From assembly GCF_900100005.1 (NCBI RefSeq), contig NZ_FNEB01000001.1, forward strand, positions 124,001 through 188,000: DNA of 64,000 bases, written 5' to 3'. The notes beneath the pieces are model-generated. The model ran no database searches. It was not told the origin of the DNA and saw nothing but the letters and a program-made list of their open reading frames with translations. The stretch's first letter is position 1; the number at the start of each line of letters is the position of its first letter. The position numbers and the translations under genes are program-made. Positions 16,810 through 25,983 of the stretch are shown here, piece by piece. The stretch is from Lutimaribacter saemankumensis. GTDB lineage: Bacteria > Pseudomonadota > Alphaproteobacteria > Rhodobacterales > Rhodobacteraceae.

Positions 16810-17862
16810 GTGCCGAAGCGCCGCGTATACCTCGATTACAACGCCACTGCGCCGCTGCGCGCCGAGGCGCGCGATGCGATGGTTGCGGCCTTCGATCTGG
16901 TCGGCAACCCATCGAGCGTTCATACCGAAGGGCGCGCCGCCAAGGGTCTGATCGAACGCGCGCGCGGTCAGATCGCCGCGGCCTTCGGGGCCGAGGGGGC
17001 GGACGTGATCTTTACCTCGGGCGCGACCGAAGCGGCGGCTCTGGCCTGCGCGGGGCGCGGATTGCACGGGTCGGGGATCGAACATGACGCGGTGGGCGCC
17101 TGGGTGGACGACAGCCTGGCCGTCGATGCTGATGGCCGCGTGACGGTCACGGACCCTGCGAATTCGGTTCTGCAGGCCGCCAATTCCGAAACCGGCGTTG
17201 TGCAGGACTTGCCGCAGGGACTGGCCGTGGTCGATGCCACACAGGCCTTTGGCAAGCTGCCGGTCGCGTTCAACTGGATGGGTTGCGAGATGGCGCTGAT
17301 TTCTGCCCACAAGCTGGGCGGGCCCAAGGGAATCGGTGCGTTGGTGGTGCGGCGTGGCACGGACATTGCGGCGCAATTGCGCGGCGGCGGACAGGAAATG
17401 GGCCGCCGTGCCGGCACCGAAAACGTGGCCGCGATTGCCGGTTTCGGAGCCGCGGCCGAGGCAGCGGCCCGCGATCTGGCGGATGGCGTCTGGGAACGCG
17501 TGGCTGGATTTAGAAAAATTCTAGAAAAGGGCATTGAGGCTGGATCAAAAGAGACTATTTTGGTCGGGAAAGCTGTCGGGCGGTTGCCGAACACCTGTTG
17601 CTTTGTCACGCCAGGATGGAAAGGCGAGACCCAGGTGATGACGATGGACCTTGCCGGGTTCGCCGTCAGCGCGGGCAGCGCCTGTTCCAGCGGCAAGGTC
17701 CGCGCAAGCAAGGTGCTGACCGCGATGGGATACGACGAAGGGCAGGCGGCCTGCGCGATGCGCGTATCGCTGGGCCCGGACACGAGAGAAGAGGACGTTC
17801 TGCGGTTCGTGGACGTCTGGTTGGACAAGATGGAACGGCACCGCGCCCGCAGCGCGGCGTAA
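16810..17862 (+). CDS. iscS: cysteine desulfurase, IscS/NifS group
   Basis: A PLP enzyme releasing sulfur from cysteine as an enzyme-bound persulfide for Fe-S assembly. The PLP lysine is Lys168 ('[10 protein letters not shown]') and the persulfide cysteine is Cys292 ('[11 protein letters not shown]'), in the flexible-loop context of the IscS/NifS group rather than SufS. The frame is open upstream to 16624, but the GTG at 16810 has GAGGAGAG at 16793-16800 and gives the typical start '[15 protein letters not shown]'. 350 residues is somewhat short for the group. It is a second desulfurase in an operon that also ends in sufS. Confidence 0.92.
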   Translation: MPKRRVYLDYNATAPLRAEARDAMVAAFDLVGNPSSVHTEGRAAKGLIERARGQIAAAFGAEGADVIFTSGATEAAALACAGRGLHGSGIEHDAVGAWVDDSLAVDADGRVTVTDPANSVLQAANSETGVVQDLPQGLAVVDATQAFGKLPVAFNWMGCEMALISAHKLGGPKGIGALVVRRGTDIAAQLRGGGQEMGRRAGTENVAAIAGFGAAAEAAARDLADGVWERVAGFRKILEKGIEAGSKETILVGKAVGRLPNTCCFVTPGWKGETQVMTMDLAGFAVSAGSACSSGKVRASKVLTAMGYDEGQAACAMRVSLGPDTREEDVLRFVDVWLDKMERHRARSAA

Positions 17863-17878
17863 CAGGAAAGGAAAGCCG

Positions 17879-19399
17879 ATGATGGCACTCGACAAGGTAG
17901 AGGTGAAGGAAGGCGTCGATCAGGAAACGGTCGATGCGGTCAAATCCCTTGGCAAGTACAAGCATGGCTGGGAAACCGAGATCGAGATGGAATACGCCCC
18001 CAAGGGGCTGACGCCGGATATCGTGCGGCTGATTTCCGAAAAGAACGAAGAACCCGAATGGATGACCGAATGGCGGCTTCAGGCGCTGGAGCGTTGGGTC
18101 AACATGAAGGAACCCGATTGGGCGATGGTGGATTACCCGGAAATCGATTTCCAGGACCAGTATTACTATGCCCGCCCGAAAAGCATGGAGACCAAGCCCA
18201 AGTCGCTGGACGAGGTCGATCCCAAGCTGCTGGCGACCTATGAAAAGCTGGGCATTCCGCTGAAGGAACAGATGATCCTTGCCGGCGTCGAAGGGGCCGA
18301 GGACGCCCCGGCCGAAGGCCGCAAGGTGGCCGTGGACGCGGTGTTCGACAGCGTGTCGGTCGGCACGACCTTCCAGAAAGAGCTGCAGAAGGCCGGCGTT
18401 ATCTTCTGCTCGATCTCGGAGGCGATCCGCGAGCATCCCGAACTGGTCAAGAAATACCTCGGTTCGGTCGTTCCGGTGTCGGACAATTTCTATGCCACGC
18501 TGAACAGCGCGGTGTTTTCGGACGGCTCGTTCGTCTACGTGCCGCCCGGAGTTCGGTGCCCGATGGAACTGAGCACCTATTTCCGCATCAACGCCGAGAA
18601 TACCGGCCAGTTCGAACGCACGCTGATCATCGCCGACAAGGGATCTTACGTCAGCTACCTCGAAGGCTGCACCGCGCCGCAGCGTGACGTGGCACAGCTG
18701 CATGCCGCGGTGGTGGAAATCATCGTCGAAGAAGACGCCGAGGTGAAATACTCGACCGTGCAGAACTGGTTCCCCGGCGACGAGGAAGGCAAGGGCGGCA
18801 TCTACAACTTCGTCACCAAGCGTGCCGATTGCCGCGGCGACCGGTCCAAGGTGATGTGGACGCAGGTGGAAACCGGCAGTGCTGTGACGTGGAAATACCC
18901 GTCCTGCATCCTGCGCGGCGACGACAGCCAGGGCGAGTTCTATTCGATCGCCATCACCAACAACCACCAGCAGGCCGATACCGGCACCAAGATGGTGCAC
19001 CTGGGCAAGAACACCAAGTCGCGCATCGTGTCCAAGGGCATCAGCGCCGGTTATGCGCAGAACACCTATCGCGGGCTGGTGTCGATGCATCCGAAGGCCA
19101 AGAACAGCCGCAACTACACCCAGTGCGACAGCCTGCTGATCGGTGACAAGTGCGGCGCGCACACCGTGCCTTACATCGAGGTGCGCAACAACTCGTCCCG
19201 CGTGGAACACGAGGCCACGACATCCAAGGTGGATGACGACCAGATGTTCTATTGCCGTCAGCGCGGCATGGACGAGGAAGAGGCGGTGGCCCTGATCGTC
19301 AACGGATTTGCCAAGGAAGTGCTACAGGCGCTGCCGATGGAATTCGCGATGGAAGCGCAGCAACTGGTCGCGATCTCGCTGGAAGGGTCGGTGGGCTGA
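17879..19399 (+). CDS. sufB: Fe-S cluster assembly scaffold SufB
   Basis: A scaffold subunit of the SufBC2D complex, on which clusters are assembled in the cytosol. The 506-residue protein is near-canonical: '[23 protein letters not shown]', broken here after 'REHPE', then '[18 protein letters not shown]', 'YLEGCTAP' and the C-terminal '[20 protein letters not shown]' are SufB signatures. Two ATGs (17879, 17882) follow AGGAAAGG; either could be used. It follows iscS by 16 bp. Downstream, the usual partner sufC is displaced by three inserted genes. Confidence 0.96.
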   Translation: MMALDKVEVKEGVDQETVDAVKSLGKYKHGWETEIEMEYAPKGLTPDIVRLISEKNEEPEWMTEWRLQALERWVNMKEPDWAMVDYPEIDFQDQYYYARPKSMETKPKSLDEVDPKLLATYEKLGIPLKEQMILAGVEGAEDAPAEGRKVAVDAVFDSVSVGTTFQKELQKAGVIFCSISEAIREHPELVKKYLGSVVPVSDNFYATLNSAVFSDGSFVYVPPGVRCPMELSTYFRINAENTGQFERTLIIADKGSYVSYLEGCTAPQRDVAQLHAAVVEIIVEEDAEVKYSTVQNWFPGDEEGKGGIYNFVTKRADCRGDRSKVMWTQVETGSAVTWKYPSCILRGDDSQGEFYSIAITNNHQQADTGTKMVHLGKNTKSRIVSKGISAGYAQNTYRGLVSMHPKAKNSRNYTQCDSLLIGDKCGAHTVPYIEVRNNSSRVEHEATTSKVDDDQMFYCRQRGMDEEEAVALIVNGFAKEVLQALPMEFAMEAQQLVAISLEGSVG

Positions 19400-19420
19400 G
19401 GTCCGCCGCCGGGCAGGGGC

Positions 19421-20299
19421 ATGAGCAACTCGCTTGGATATCTGGCGCGGACGCTGGCGCCGTTGCGCCCCGTGCGCATCGTCGATGTGGGCGCCAACCC
19501 CATCGAAGCGCCGGTCTATGCCGGGTTGCTGCGCCGCGATCTGGCCGAGGTCTGGGCGTTCGAGCCACACCCCGAAGCCGCCGCGAAACTGCGCGCCGCT
19601 GCGCCTGAAAACGTGCATGTTCTTGAACGTGCGGTAGGGCGGCCGGGTCAAGCGGTGTTCAATGCCTATCCGGCATCGGAAATGTCGTCTTTGTATAAGA
19701 TTTCGACACAATCGACCGGATACTTGGGGCATTTCCGTCGGCATTTGAACAGTGAAGTCGAGGTTGATCTGACGCTGGACAGTCTCGATTCCATGCCCGA
19801 GCTGCCCGCTATCGACTGTCTCAAGGTCGATGCGCAAGGCGCCGAGGTCGACGTCATCGACGGCGCGCGCAGCAAGCTGTCGGGCGCGGTCGCGGTGGTG
19901 GCCGAGATGCGGTTTTACCGGCTTTATGATGGTGAGCCGGCGCTGCATGACCTTGACCGCAGCTTGCGCGACCAGGGCTTTGTCCTGCACCGGTTCCTGC
20001 ATCAGAAATCGCGGATGCTGGGCAACAGCCAGGCCGCGCGCCTGAACCGCCGCGCGATCGGCAGCCAGCTGATCGACGGCGACGCGGTCTATATCCGCAA
20101 CCCGGAAGACCGTTCCGCCGTCACGGACACGCAACTGGCGCATCTGGCGTTGCTGGCGGATGGGGTGTTCGGCAGCCACGATCTTGTTCTGTGGTGCCTG
20201 GATGAACTGGCCTCGCGCGGCGTGGTGCCGGGCAAGGTCGCCGCGAAATACGTGGACAAACTGCCCGAAGGGCTGAAAGCCGAGAGGATCGAGGCATGA
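19421..20299 (+). CDS. FkbM-family methyltransferase inside the suf operon
   Basis: A class I SAM-dependent methyltransferase of 292 residues. Motif I is '[14 protein letters not shown]', with '[15 protein letters not shown]' as the acidic loop after strand 2, and '[18 protein letters not shown]' is the FkbM-type motif. FkbM proteins often O-methylate sugars, lipids or secondary metabolites; nothing shows the substrate here. It sits 21 bp after sufB and overlaps the next gene by 4 bp, so it is expressed with the Fe-S machinery. No codon-usage break is visible. Confidence 0.82.
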   Translation: MSNSLGYLARTLAPLRPVRIVDVGANPIEAPVYAGLLRRDLAEVWAFEPHPEAAAKLRAAAPENVHVLERAVGRPGQAVFNAYPASEMSSLYKISTQSTGYLGHFRRHLNSEVEVDLTLDSLDSMPELPAIDCLKVDAQGAEVDVIDGARSKLSGAVAVVAEMRFYRLYDGEPALHDLDRSLRDQGFVLHRFLHQKSRMLGNSQAARLNRRAIGSQLIDGDAVYIRNPEDRSAVTDTQLAHLALLADGVFGSHDLVLWCLDELASRGVVPGKVAAKYVDKLPEGLKAERIEA

Positions 20300-20610
20300 T
20301 CATAACGACAACCAACACCATCGAAGGGCACCGCATTGTCGATTACCGCGGCATCGTCGTGGGCGAGGCGATCATGGGCGCCAATATCGTGCGCGATATC
20401 TTTGCCAATGTGACCGACATCATCGGCGGCCGGTCGGGTGCCTATGAATCCAAGTTGCAGGATGCCCGCGAAACCGCGCTGCGCGAACTCGAACAGCGTG
20501 CGGTCGCGGCCGGCGGCAACGCCGTGGTGGGCGTCGACCTGGATTACGAGGTGGTGGGCCAGTCGATGCTCATGGTGTCGGCGTCGGGCACGGCGGTGGT
20601 GATCGAGTGA
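20296..20610 (+). CDS. YbjQ/UPF0145-family protein
   Basis: A 104-residue protein of the YbjQ (UPF0145) family, small pentameric cytosolic proteins annotated as putative heavy-metal-binding. Seen features: '[21 protein letters not shown]' start (only 20 residues quoted up to I), '[12 protein letters not shown]' and '[17 protein letters not shown]'. The family has no proven function. It overlaps the FkbM gene by 4 bp (ATGA) and the next gene by 3-4 bp, so the three inserted genes form a tight cassette between sufB and sufC. Confidence 0.85.
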   Translation: MIITTTNTIEGHRIVDYRGIVVGEAIMGANIVRDIFANVTDIIGGRSGAYESKLQDARETALRELEQRAVAAGGNAVVGVDLDYEVVGQSMLMVSASGTAVVIE

Positions 20611-21206
20611 CGCAAACCGCCGCTCATATCGCGCGTCCCGAACTGACGCTGCCCGAGGCCGAGGCCGCGATGATCCGCGCGGCCTACGAGCGGGCCGGCG
20701 TCATCCTGGAGTACGGCTCGGGCGGGTCGACCGTTCTGGCGGCCGAACTGGGCAAGCGCGTCATGTCGGTGGAAAGCGACAAGGCCTGGGCACAGATGAT
20801 GCGGGGCTGGTTCGCCGAAAATCCGTGCCCCGGCGAGGTGGACATCATCTGGTCCGATATCGGGCCGACCAGGGAATGGGGCCACCCGGTGGACGACCGC
20901 GGCTGGAAGCGCTTTGCGCGCTATCCTCTGGAGGTGTGGGATCTGCCGGAATTCACCCACCCGGAGGTGGTGCTGGTCGATGGCCGGTTCCGCGTCGGCT
21001 GCGTGCTGGCCACGGCTTACCGGATCGAACGGCCGGTGAGCCTGTTCTTCGACGACTACGTGCCGCGAAAGCGGTTTCACGAAGTCGAAGAATTCATCGG
21101 CCCCCCGGCCGAGATCGCGGGCCGCATGGCGCGCTTTGAAATTGCCCCGCAGCCGGTGCCACCCGCGCATCTGTTGCGGATGGTGGAACTGATGACACGG
21201 CCCTGA
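20607..21206 (+). CDS. class I methyltransferase-like protein
   Basis: A 199-residue protein with a Rossmann SAM-binding look: '[19 protein letters not shown]' (motif I-like), '[11 protein letters not shown]' (post-strand-2 acidic loop) and '[14 protein letters not shown]' near residue 120. Similar proteins are annotated as hypothetical or as SAM-dependent methyltransferases; substrate unknown. The start is GTG at 20607, overlapping the TGA of the YbjQ gene (GTGA). It ends 38 bp before sufC. Confidence 0.65.
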   Translation: MTQTAAHIARPELTLPEAEAAMIRAAYERAGVILEYGSGGSTVLAAELGKRVMSVESDKAWAQMMRGWFAENPCPGEVDIIWSDIGPTREWGHPVDDRGWKRFARYPLEVWDLPEFTHPEVVLVDGRFRVGCVLATAYRIERPVSLFFDDYVPRKRFHEVEEFIGPPAEIAGRMARFEIAPQPVPPAHLLRMVELMTRP

Positions 21207-21244
21207 CGGGCCGCCCGAAACGCGAATTGGAAAGGAACGACGAA

Positions 21245-22000
21245 ATGCTGGAAATCAAGAACCTGCACGTGCAGCTGGAAGAAGAGGACAAGAAAATCCT
21301 CAAGGGCGTCGACCTGGTCGTCGAGCCCGGCAAGGTCCACGCGATCATGGGGCCGAACGGATCGGGCAAGTCGACCCTGTCCTATGTCCTGTCTGGCCGC
21401 GATGGTTATGAAGTGACCGATGGCACCGCCACGCTGGACGGCGAAGACCTGCTGGAGATGGAACCCGAAGAGCGCGCCGCAGCCGGCCTTTTCCTGGCGT
21501 TCCAGTACCCGGTGGAAATTCCGGGCGTCGGCAACATGACCTTCCTGCGGACCGCTGTGAATGCACAGCGCAAGGCGCGCGGCCAGGAAGAGATGTCCTC
21601 GACCGAGTTTCTCAAGGTAATCCGCGAAAAGGCCAAGGAGCTGAAGATCGACGCCGAAATGCTCAAGCGTCCGGTCAATGTGGGCTTTTCGGGCGGTGAG
21701 AAAAAGCGCAACGAAATCCTGCAGATGGCCATGCTGGAACCCAGGATGTGCATCCTGGACGAAACCGACAGCGGGCTGGACGTGGACGCGATGAAGCTGG
21801 TCAGCGACGGCGTGAACGCGCTGCGCGATGCGGGCCGCGGGTTCCTGGTGATCACCCACTACCAGCGCCTTTTGAATCATATCAAGCCGGACGTGGTGCA
21901 CATCATGTCGGATGGCCGAATCGTCAAGACCGGCGGTCCCGAACTGGCCCTCGAGGTCGAGGAAAACGGCTATGCCGATATCCTCGGGGAGGTGGCGTGA
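21245..22000 (+). CDS. sufC: Fe-S assembly ATPase SufC
   Basis: An ABC-type soluble ATPase that drives conformational change in SufBC2D. Walker A is 'GPNGSGKST', the signature is 'SGGEKKRNEI' and Walker B is 'MCILDETDSGLDVDA', the last with the SufC-specific 'DSGLD'. 251 residues. The frame opens with a TTG at 21227, but the ATG at 21245 follows AAAGGA and gives the normal N-terminus 'MLEIKNLHV'. Its TGA overlaps the sufD ATG by one base. Confidence 0.96.
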   Translation: MLEIKNLHVQLEEEDKKILKGVDLVVEPGKVHAIMGPNGSGKSTLSYVLSGRDGYEVTDGTATLDGEDLLEMEPEERAAAGLFLAFQYPVEIPGVGNMTFLRTAVNAQRKARGQEEMSSTEFLKVIREKAKELKIDAEMLKRPVNVGFSGGEKKRNEILQMAMLEPRMCILDETDSGLDVDAMKLVSDGVNALRDAGRGFLVITHYQRLLNHIKPDVVHIMSDGRIVKTGGPELALEVEENGYADILGEVA

Positions 22001-23286
22001 TGGCATTGCCGCAGGCGAAACTTGACGCGACCGAGACGCGGTTGGCGGCGATGGCATTGCCGTCCGGCGGCGCATGGATCACCGCCGCGCGCGATGCGGC
22101 GCTGGCCCGCGTGCGCGAGATGGGTCTGCCGGGGCGCCGTGACGAATACTGGAAATTCACCCGCCCCGACACGCTGGTCGAACCGCAGGCGCCCAAAGCC
22201 GCGCTGTTCAGCCATGACGAGGGCATGCCCTTCGACGATATGGACCGTGTGCGCGTCGTGTTCGTGGACGGCGTCTTCGACGCCGCTGCAAGCGACGACC
22301 TGACCGCCGCGGGCATCGAGATCGAACGCCTTGAGACTGCCGCCGCGCAGGACATTCACTGGGCGCGCGATCTTTACGGCGTGCTGGAAGAAAAAGGCCA
22401 GTACCCGGTGATGCGCCCGTTGGCGGCGCTGAACACCGCCTATGCCACCGACGGTGTGGTGATCCGGGTGACGGGCAAGGCCGAAAAGCCGGTCAGCCTG
22501 ATCTATCGCCACGCATCGGAAACCTCGGACGCGATCCTGCATCACGTCATCAAGCTCGAGGAAGGCGCGGAACTGACCGTGCTGGAAAACGGCCCCGCCG
22601 CGGCGCGGTTCAACAAGGTGATGGAGGTCGAGGTCGCGGACAACGCGAAGTTCCACCATGTCCGCACCCAGGGGCGCGACCATGAACGCCGTGCGGCCAC
22701 GCATATCTTTGCCCGCCTGGGCACCGAGAGCGTGTTCAAGAGCTTTACCATGACGGTGAACGGTGTGCTGACGCGCAACGAGTGCGTGATCGAACTGACC
22801 GGCGACGACGCCGTGGCGCATGTCGCGGGCGCGGCGCTGGGGGATGGCGATTTCCATCATGATGACACGGTGTTCATCACCCATGACGCCGTGAACTGCG
22901 AAAGCCGCCAGGTGTTCAAGAAGGTGCTGCGCAACGGCGCAACGGGCGTCTTCCAGGGCAAGATCCTGGTCCAGCCCGGCGCACAGAAGACCGACGGCTA
23001 CCAGATCAGCCAGTCGCTGCTGCTGGATGACGACAGCAACTTCCTGGCCAAGCCCGAGCTTGAGATCTACGCCGACGACGTGGCCTGTTCGCACGGCTCG
23101 ACCACGGGTGCGATCGACGAGGACATGCTGTTCTACCTGCGGGCCCGGGGCGTGCCCCTGAAAAAGGCGCAGGATCTGCTGGTTCTTGCGTTCCTGGCCG
23201 AGGCGGTCGAAGAGATCGAGGATGAACCCCTGCGCGATCACATCACCATACGCCTGCAGGGCTGGCTGGAACGGCATTCGCACTGA
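22000..23286 (+). CDS. sufD: Fe-S assembly scaffold SufD
   Basis: SufD pairs with SufB in the SufBC2D scaffold and is needed for iron entry. 428 residues; the C-terminal core has the SufB/SufD beta-helix pattern 'FQGKILVQPGAQKTDGYQ' and 'HGSTTGAIDEDMLFYLRARG', with the conserved His of 'CSHGSTTG'. The N-terminal half is divergent, as is usual in SufD. The ATG at 22000 shares one base with the sufC stop (TGATG); longer upstream starts inside sufC are rejected. Confidence 0.94.
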   Translation: MALPQAKLDATETRLAAMALPSGGAWITAARDAALARVREMGLPGRRDEYWKFTRPDTLVEPQAPKAALFSHDEGMPFDDMDRVRVVFVDGVFDAAASDDLTAAGIEIERLETAAAQDIHWARDLYGVLEEKGQYPVMRPLAALNTAYATDGVVIRVTGKAEKPVSLIYRHASETSDAILHHVIKLEEGAELTVLENGPAAARFNKVMEVEVADNAKFHHVRTQGRDHERRAATHIFARLGTESVFKSFTMTVNGVLTRNECVIELTGDDAVAHVAGAALGDGDFHHDDTVFITHDAVNCESRQVFKKVLRNGATGVFQGKILVQPGAQKTDGYQISQSLLLDDDSNFLAKPELEIYADDVACSHGSTTGAIDEDMLFYLRARGVPLKKAQDLLVLAFLAEAVEEIEDEPLRDHITIRLQGWLERHSH

Positions 23287-23771
23287 TGGCGCTGGTCACC
23301 GACATCGTGGCCACCTATCGCGGCCCAGGTCGCGTGATCGGGCGTCTGCTGGCGGCGCCCGCCCATGAAGGGCGGGCGCTGGCGCTGTTGATGGGGGCCT
23401 GCATTCTGGTTTTCATCAGCCAGTGGCCGGTTCTGGCGCGTCGCGCCCATATGGAGGAGATGGACCTCCAGATGCTGTTGGGCGGGTCGCTGCTGGCCTG
23501 GGTCTTCATCGCGCCGTTGCTGCTCTATGCCCTGGCTTACCTGGCTTACCTCGTGACGCGTGTCCTTGGCGGCCGGGGGGATGCCTATTCCGTGCGTCTG
23601 GCGCTGTTCTGGGCGCTTCTTGCCTCGGCGCCGCTGATCCTGTTGAACGGGCTTGTCGCCGGCTTCATCGGGCCGGGTGCGCAATTGCAACTGGTCGGAT
23701 TTCTTTGGGTCGTCGTTTTCGCCTGGTTTGCCATCGCCGGGCTGCGCCGGGCCGGGTGGGGGGGCGCGTGA
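23286..23771 (+). CDS. Yip1-like membrane protein 1 in the suf operon
   Basis: A 161-residue protein with about four hydrophobic segments (near residues 30-48, 63-90, 105-125 and 133-153) and the general look of small Yip1-domain proteins. No catalytic motif is visible. It is linked to sufD by a TGATG overlap and to the next membrane protein by another TGATG, so the pair was probably acquired or duplicated together in the operon. Function unknown; a tie to Fe-S assembly is suggested only by position. Confidence 0.7.
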   Translation: MALVTDIVATYRGPGRVIGRLLAAPAHEGRALALLMGACILVFISQWPVLARRAHMEEMDLQMLLGGSLLAWVFIAPLLLYALAYLAYLVTRVLGGRGDAYSVRLALFWALLASAPLILLNGLVAGFIGPGAQLQLVGFLWVVVFAWFAIAGLRRAGWGGA

Positions 23772-24358
23772 TGCCGTACGGGTTTGCCGATCTCGCCAGG
23801 GAAACCGTGTTCGATCCGCGCCGCGCGGCCGAACGTGTGCTGGATTTCGACATCGGGCGCAACGCGTTGTGGATGGCCCTGCTGCTTGCCACGGCGCTGA
23901 ACGCGATCCTGTTCAGCCTGTCGAATTACCTGTACCCGTCGCCCTTGCCGTTCTCGCGCATCTTCGAGAACCCGATGCTGTATGCCATCGCGCAGGGTGG
24001 GGGGCTTGTCATCACCATCTTCGTGCTGACCTGGGTGGGCAACATGCTGGGCGGCACGGGGCGGCTGGGCGACCTGCTGCGCGCCATCGTCTGGTTGCAG
24101 TTCATGCGCGTGCTGGCGCAGCTTGTCATCGTCTTCATCGGCGTGACACTGCCCGTGCTGGGCGGCATCGTGTCGCTTGCGATCCTCGTGATCAGCTTCT
24201 GGATCCTGCTGCACTTCATCAACGTCGCGCACCGGTTCAATTCGCTGGGCCGCGCGTTCCTCGTTCTCTTGATGACCGGGCTTGGTATCAGCTTTGGTTT
24301 GACATTAATCCTGTCCCTCATCGGGGGGGCAATCGTGGGGATCTCTCCGAATGTATGA
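23771..24358 (+). CDS. Yip1-family membrane protein 2 in the suf operon
   Basis: A 195-residue protein with an amphipathic N-terminus ('MPYGFADLARETVFDPRRAA') and five likely membrane segments (about residues 35-55, 70-95, 110-140, 140-160, 165-190). 'TVFDPRRAAERVLDF' followed by helices is characteristic of Yip1-domain proteins of alphaproteobacteria. The ATG at 23771 overlaps the upstream stop by one base, and the 3' end overlaps sufS by 8 bp. Its role is unknown. Confidence 0.75.
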   Translation: MPYGFADLARETVFDPRRAAERVLDFDIGRNALWMALLLATALNAILFSLSNYLYPSPLPFSRIFENPMLYAIAQGGGLVITIFVLTWVGNMLGGTGRLGDLLRAIVWLQFMRVLAQLVIVFIGVTLPVLGGIVSLAILVISFWILLHFINVAHRFNSLGRAFLVLLMTGLGISFGLTLILSLIGGAIVGISPNV

Positions 24359-25571
24359 TGTCGCAAAAATCCGCGCCGATTTCCCGATCCTGTCGCGCGA
24401 GGTGAACGGCAAGCCGCTTGTGTATCTCGACAATGGCGCCAGTGCGCAAAAGCCGCAGGTGGTGATCGACGCGATCACCCGCGCCTACAGCCACGAATAC
24501 GCCAACGTGCATCGCGGGCTGCATTACCTGTCGAACCTTGCGACCGAGAAATACGAATCCGTGCGCGGCACCGTGGCGCGTTTTCTCGGTGCGGCCGACG
24601 AGAACGAGATCGTTCTGAACTCGGGCACCACCGAGGGCATCAACATGGTTGCCTATGGCTGGGCGATGCCGCGGATGGAGGCGGGGGACGAGATCGTCCT
24701 GTCGGTGATGGAACATCACGCCAATATCGTGCCCTGGCATTTCCTGCGCGAACGGCAGGGCGTCCAGCTTAAATGGGTGGATGTCGACAGCCGCGGCGTA
24801 CTGGACCCGCAGAAAGTGATCGACGCGATCGGACCGAGGACGAAACTGATTGCCATCACCCATCTGTCCAACGTTCTGGGCACCGTGGTGGACGTCAAGG
24901 CGATCTGCCAGGCCGCGCGCGAAAAGGGCGTGCCCGTTCTGGTCGATGGCAGCCAGGCGGCGGTTCACATGCCGGTGGATGTGTCCGACATCGGCTGCGA
25001 TTTCTACGCCGTGACGGGCCACAAGCTTTATGGACCTTCCGGGTCGGGCGCGATCTATGCGCGCAAGGAGCGCATGGAAGAGATGCGCCCCTTCCTGGGT
25101 GGGGGCGACATGATCCGCGAGGTGACCAAGGACAGCGTCACCTACAACGACCCGCCGATGAAATTCGAAGCGGGCACGCCGGGCATTGTCCAGATGATCG
25201 GCCTGGGTGTGGCGCTCGACTACATGATGGGGTTGGGGATGGATAACATCGCCGCCCATGAGGCGAGCCTGGCGCGGTATGCGGCTGAGCGTCTTTCGGG
25301 GCTGAACTGGTTGAACGTGCAGGGCACGGCGCCGGGCAAGGCCGCGATCTTTTCGTTTACGATGCAGGGTGCGGCCCATGCGCACGACATCAGCACGATC
25401 CTCGACAAGAAGGGCGTCGCGGTGCGCGCGGGCCATCACTGTGCCGGGCCGCTGATGGAACACCTGGGCACGCCGGCGACCTGCCGTGCATCGTTTGGGC
25501 TGTATAATACCGAGGCCGAGGTCGATGTGCTGATCGATGCCCTGGAACTCGCTCACGAACTGTTTGGCTGA
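24351..25571 (+). CDS. sufS: cysteine desulfurase SufS (group II)
   Basis: A PLP-dependent desulfurase that passes persulfide sulfur to the Suf scaffold. The PLP lysine is Lys225 ('TGHKLYGPSG') and the active cysteine is Cys364 ('RAGHHCAGP'), the same number as in E. coli SufS. 406 residues, full length. It is the last gene of the operon. No sufE or sufU partner was found in the window, so the sulfur acceptor must be encoded elsewhere. Confidence 0.95.
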   Translation: MYDVAKIRADFPILSREVNGKPLVYLDNGASAQKPQVVIDAITRAYSHEYANVHRGLHYLSNLATEKYESVRGTVARFLGAADENEIVLNSGTTEGINMVAYGWAMPRMEAGDEIVLSVMEHHANIVPWHFLRERQGVQLKWVDVDSRGVLDPQKVIDAIGPRTKLIAITHLSNVLGTVVDVKAICQAAREKGVPVLVDGSQAAVHMPVDVSDIGCDFYAVTGHKLYGPSGSGAIYARKERMEEMRPFLGGGDMIREVTKDSVTYNDPPMKFEAGTPGIVQMIGLGVALDYMMGLGMDNIAAHEASLARYAAERLSGLNWLNVQGTAPGKAAIFSFTMQGAAHAHDISTILDKKGVAVRAGHHCAGPLMEHLGTPATCRASFGLYNTEAEVDVLIDALELAHELFG

Positions 25572-25717
25572 CGGATCGGCAAGGCTTTGCCGGGGGGCGT
25601 CTCGATTTCCGGCAAACTTGCGCTTATTGGCGGACTGCCGGGCAGAAGGCGCGCGCGATGCCGGAAACTGTGCCTAGCATGGCAGCGTAGAACCACCGTG
25701 AACGAGGGGACGCTGAC

Positions 25718-25858
25718 ATGATGAAACTCAAGATGACTGCCGTATTGATGATCACCCTGACCGCGCTGAGCGCTTGCGGACGGCCCGATCCCGAGCCGAC
25801 GCCGCAACCCGTGATGCCGGAGCCGGTTTATGACAAGTACGGCAATCAGGTCGGCTGA
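25718..25858 (+). CDS. tiny lipoprotein (46 residues)
   Basis: ATG at 25718 (a second at 25721) after GAGGGG, ending in TGA at 25856-25858. The peptide starts 'MMKLKMTAVLMITLTALSAC', a lipoprotein signal with lipobox Leu-Ser-Ala-Cys (Cys20), followed by a proline- and acid-rich tail and 'YDKYGNQVG' at the C-terminus. It resembles the very small outer-membrane-type lipoproteins seen in Rhodobacterales. Function unknown. A hairpin follows 72 bp downstream. Confidence 0.65.
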   Translation: MMKLKMTAVLMITLTALSACGRPDPEPTPQPVMPEPVYDKYGNQVG

Positions 25859-25930
25859 AGCCGCAAGACTGCCTCAATACTACGCAAAAGCGACATGAAA
25901 AGTCGTTTTTGAGCCTTCATGCCTTCCATG

Positions 25931-25961
25931 ATCGGGAGGGCCGCCCTATGGTCCTCCCGAT
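25931..25961 (+). terminator. hairpin downstream of the small lipoprotein gene
   Basis: Arms 25931-25942 and 25950-25961 pair with one mismatch in 12 (ATCGGGAGG/CCTCCCGAT at the base), with a 7-base loop, followed by TTC. The T-run is short, so termination strength is uncertain. It sits 22 bp before the next gene's ATG, where it could also act as a leader structure. Confidence 0.5.
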
Positions 25962-25983
25962 TTCAATATGGATGGAGGCATGA

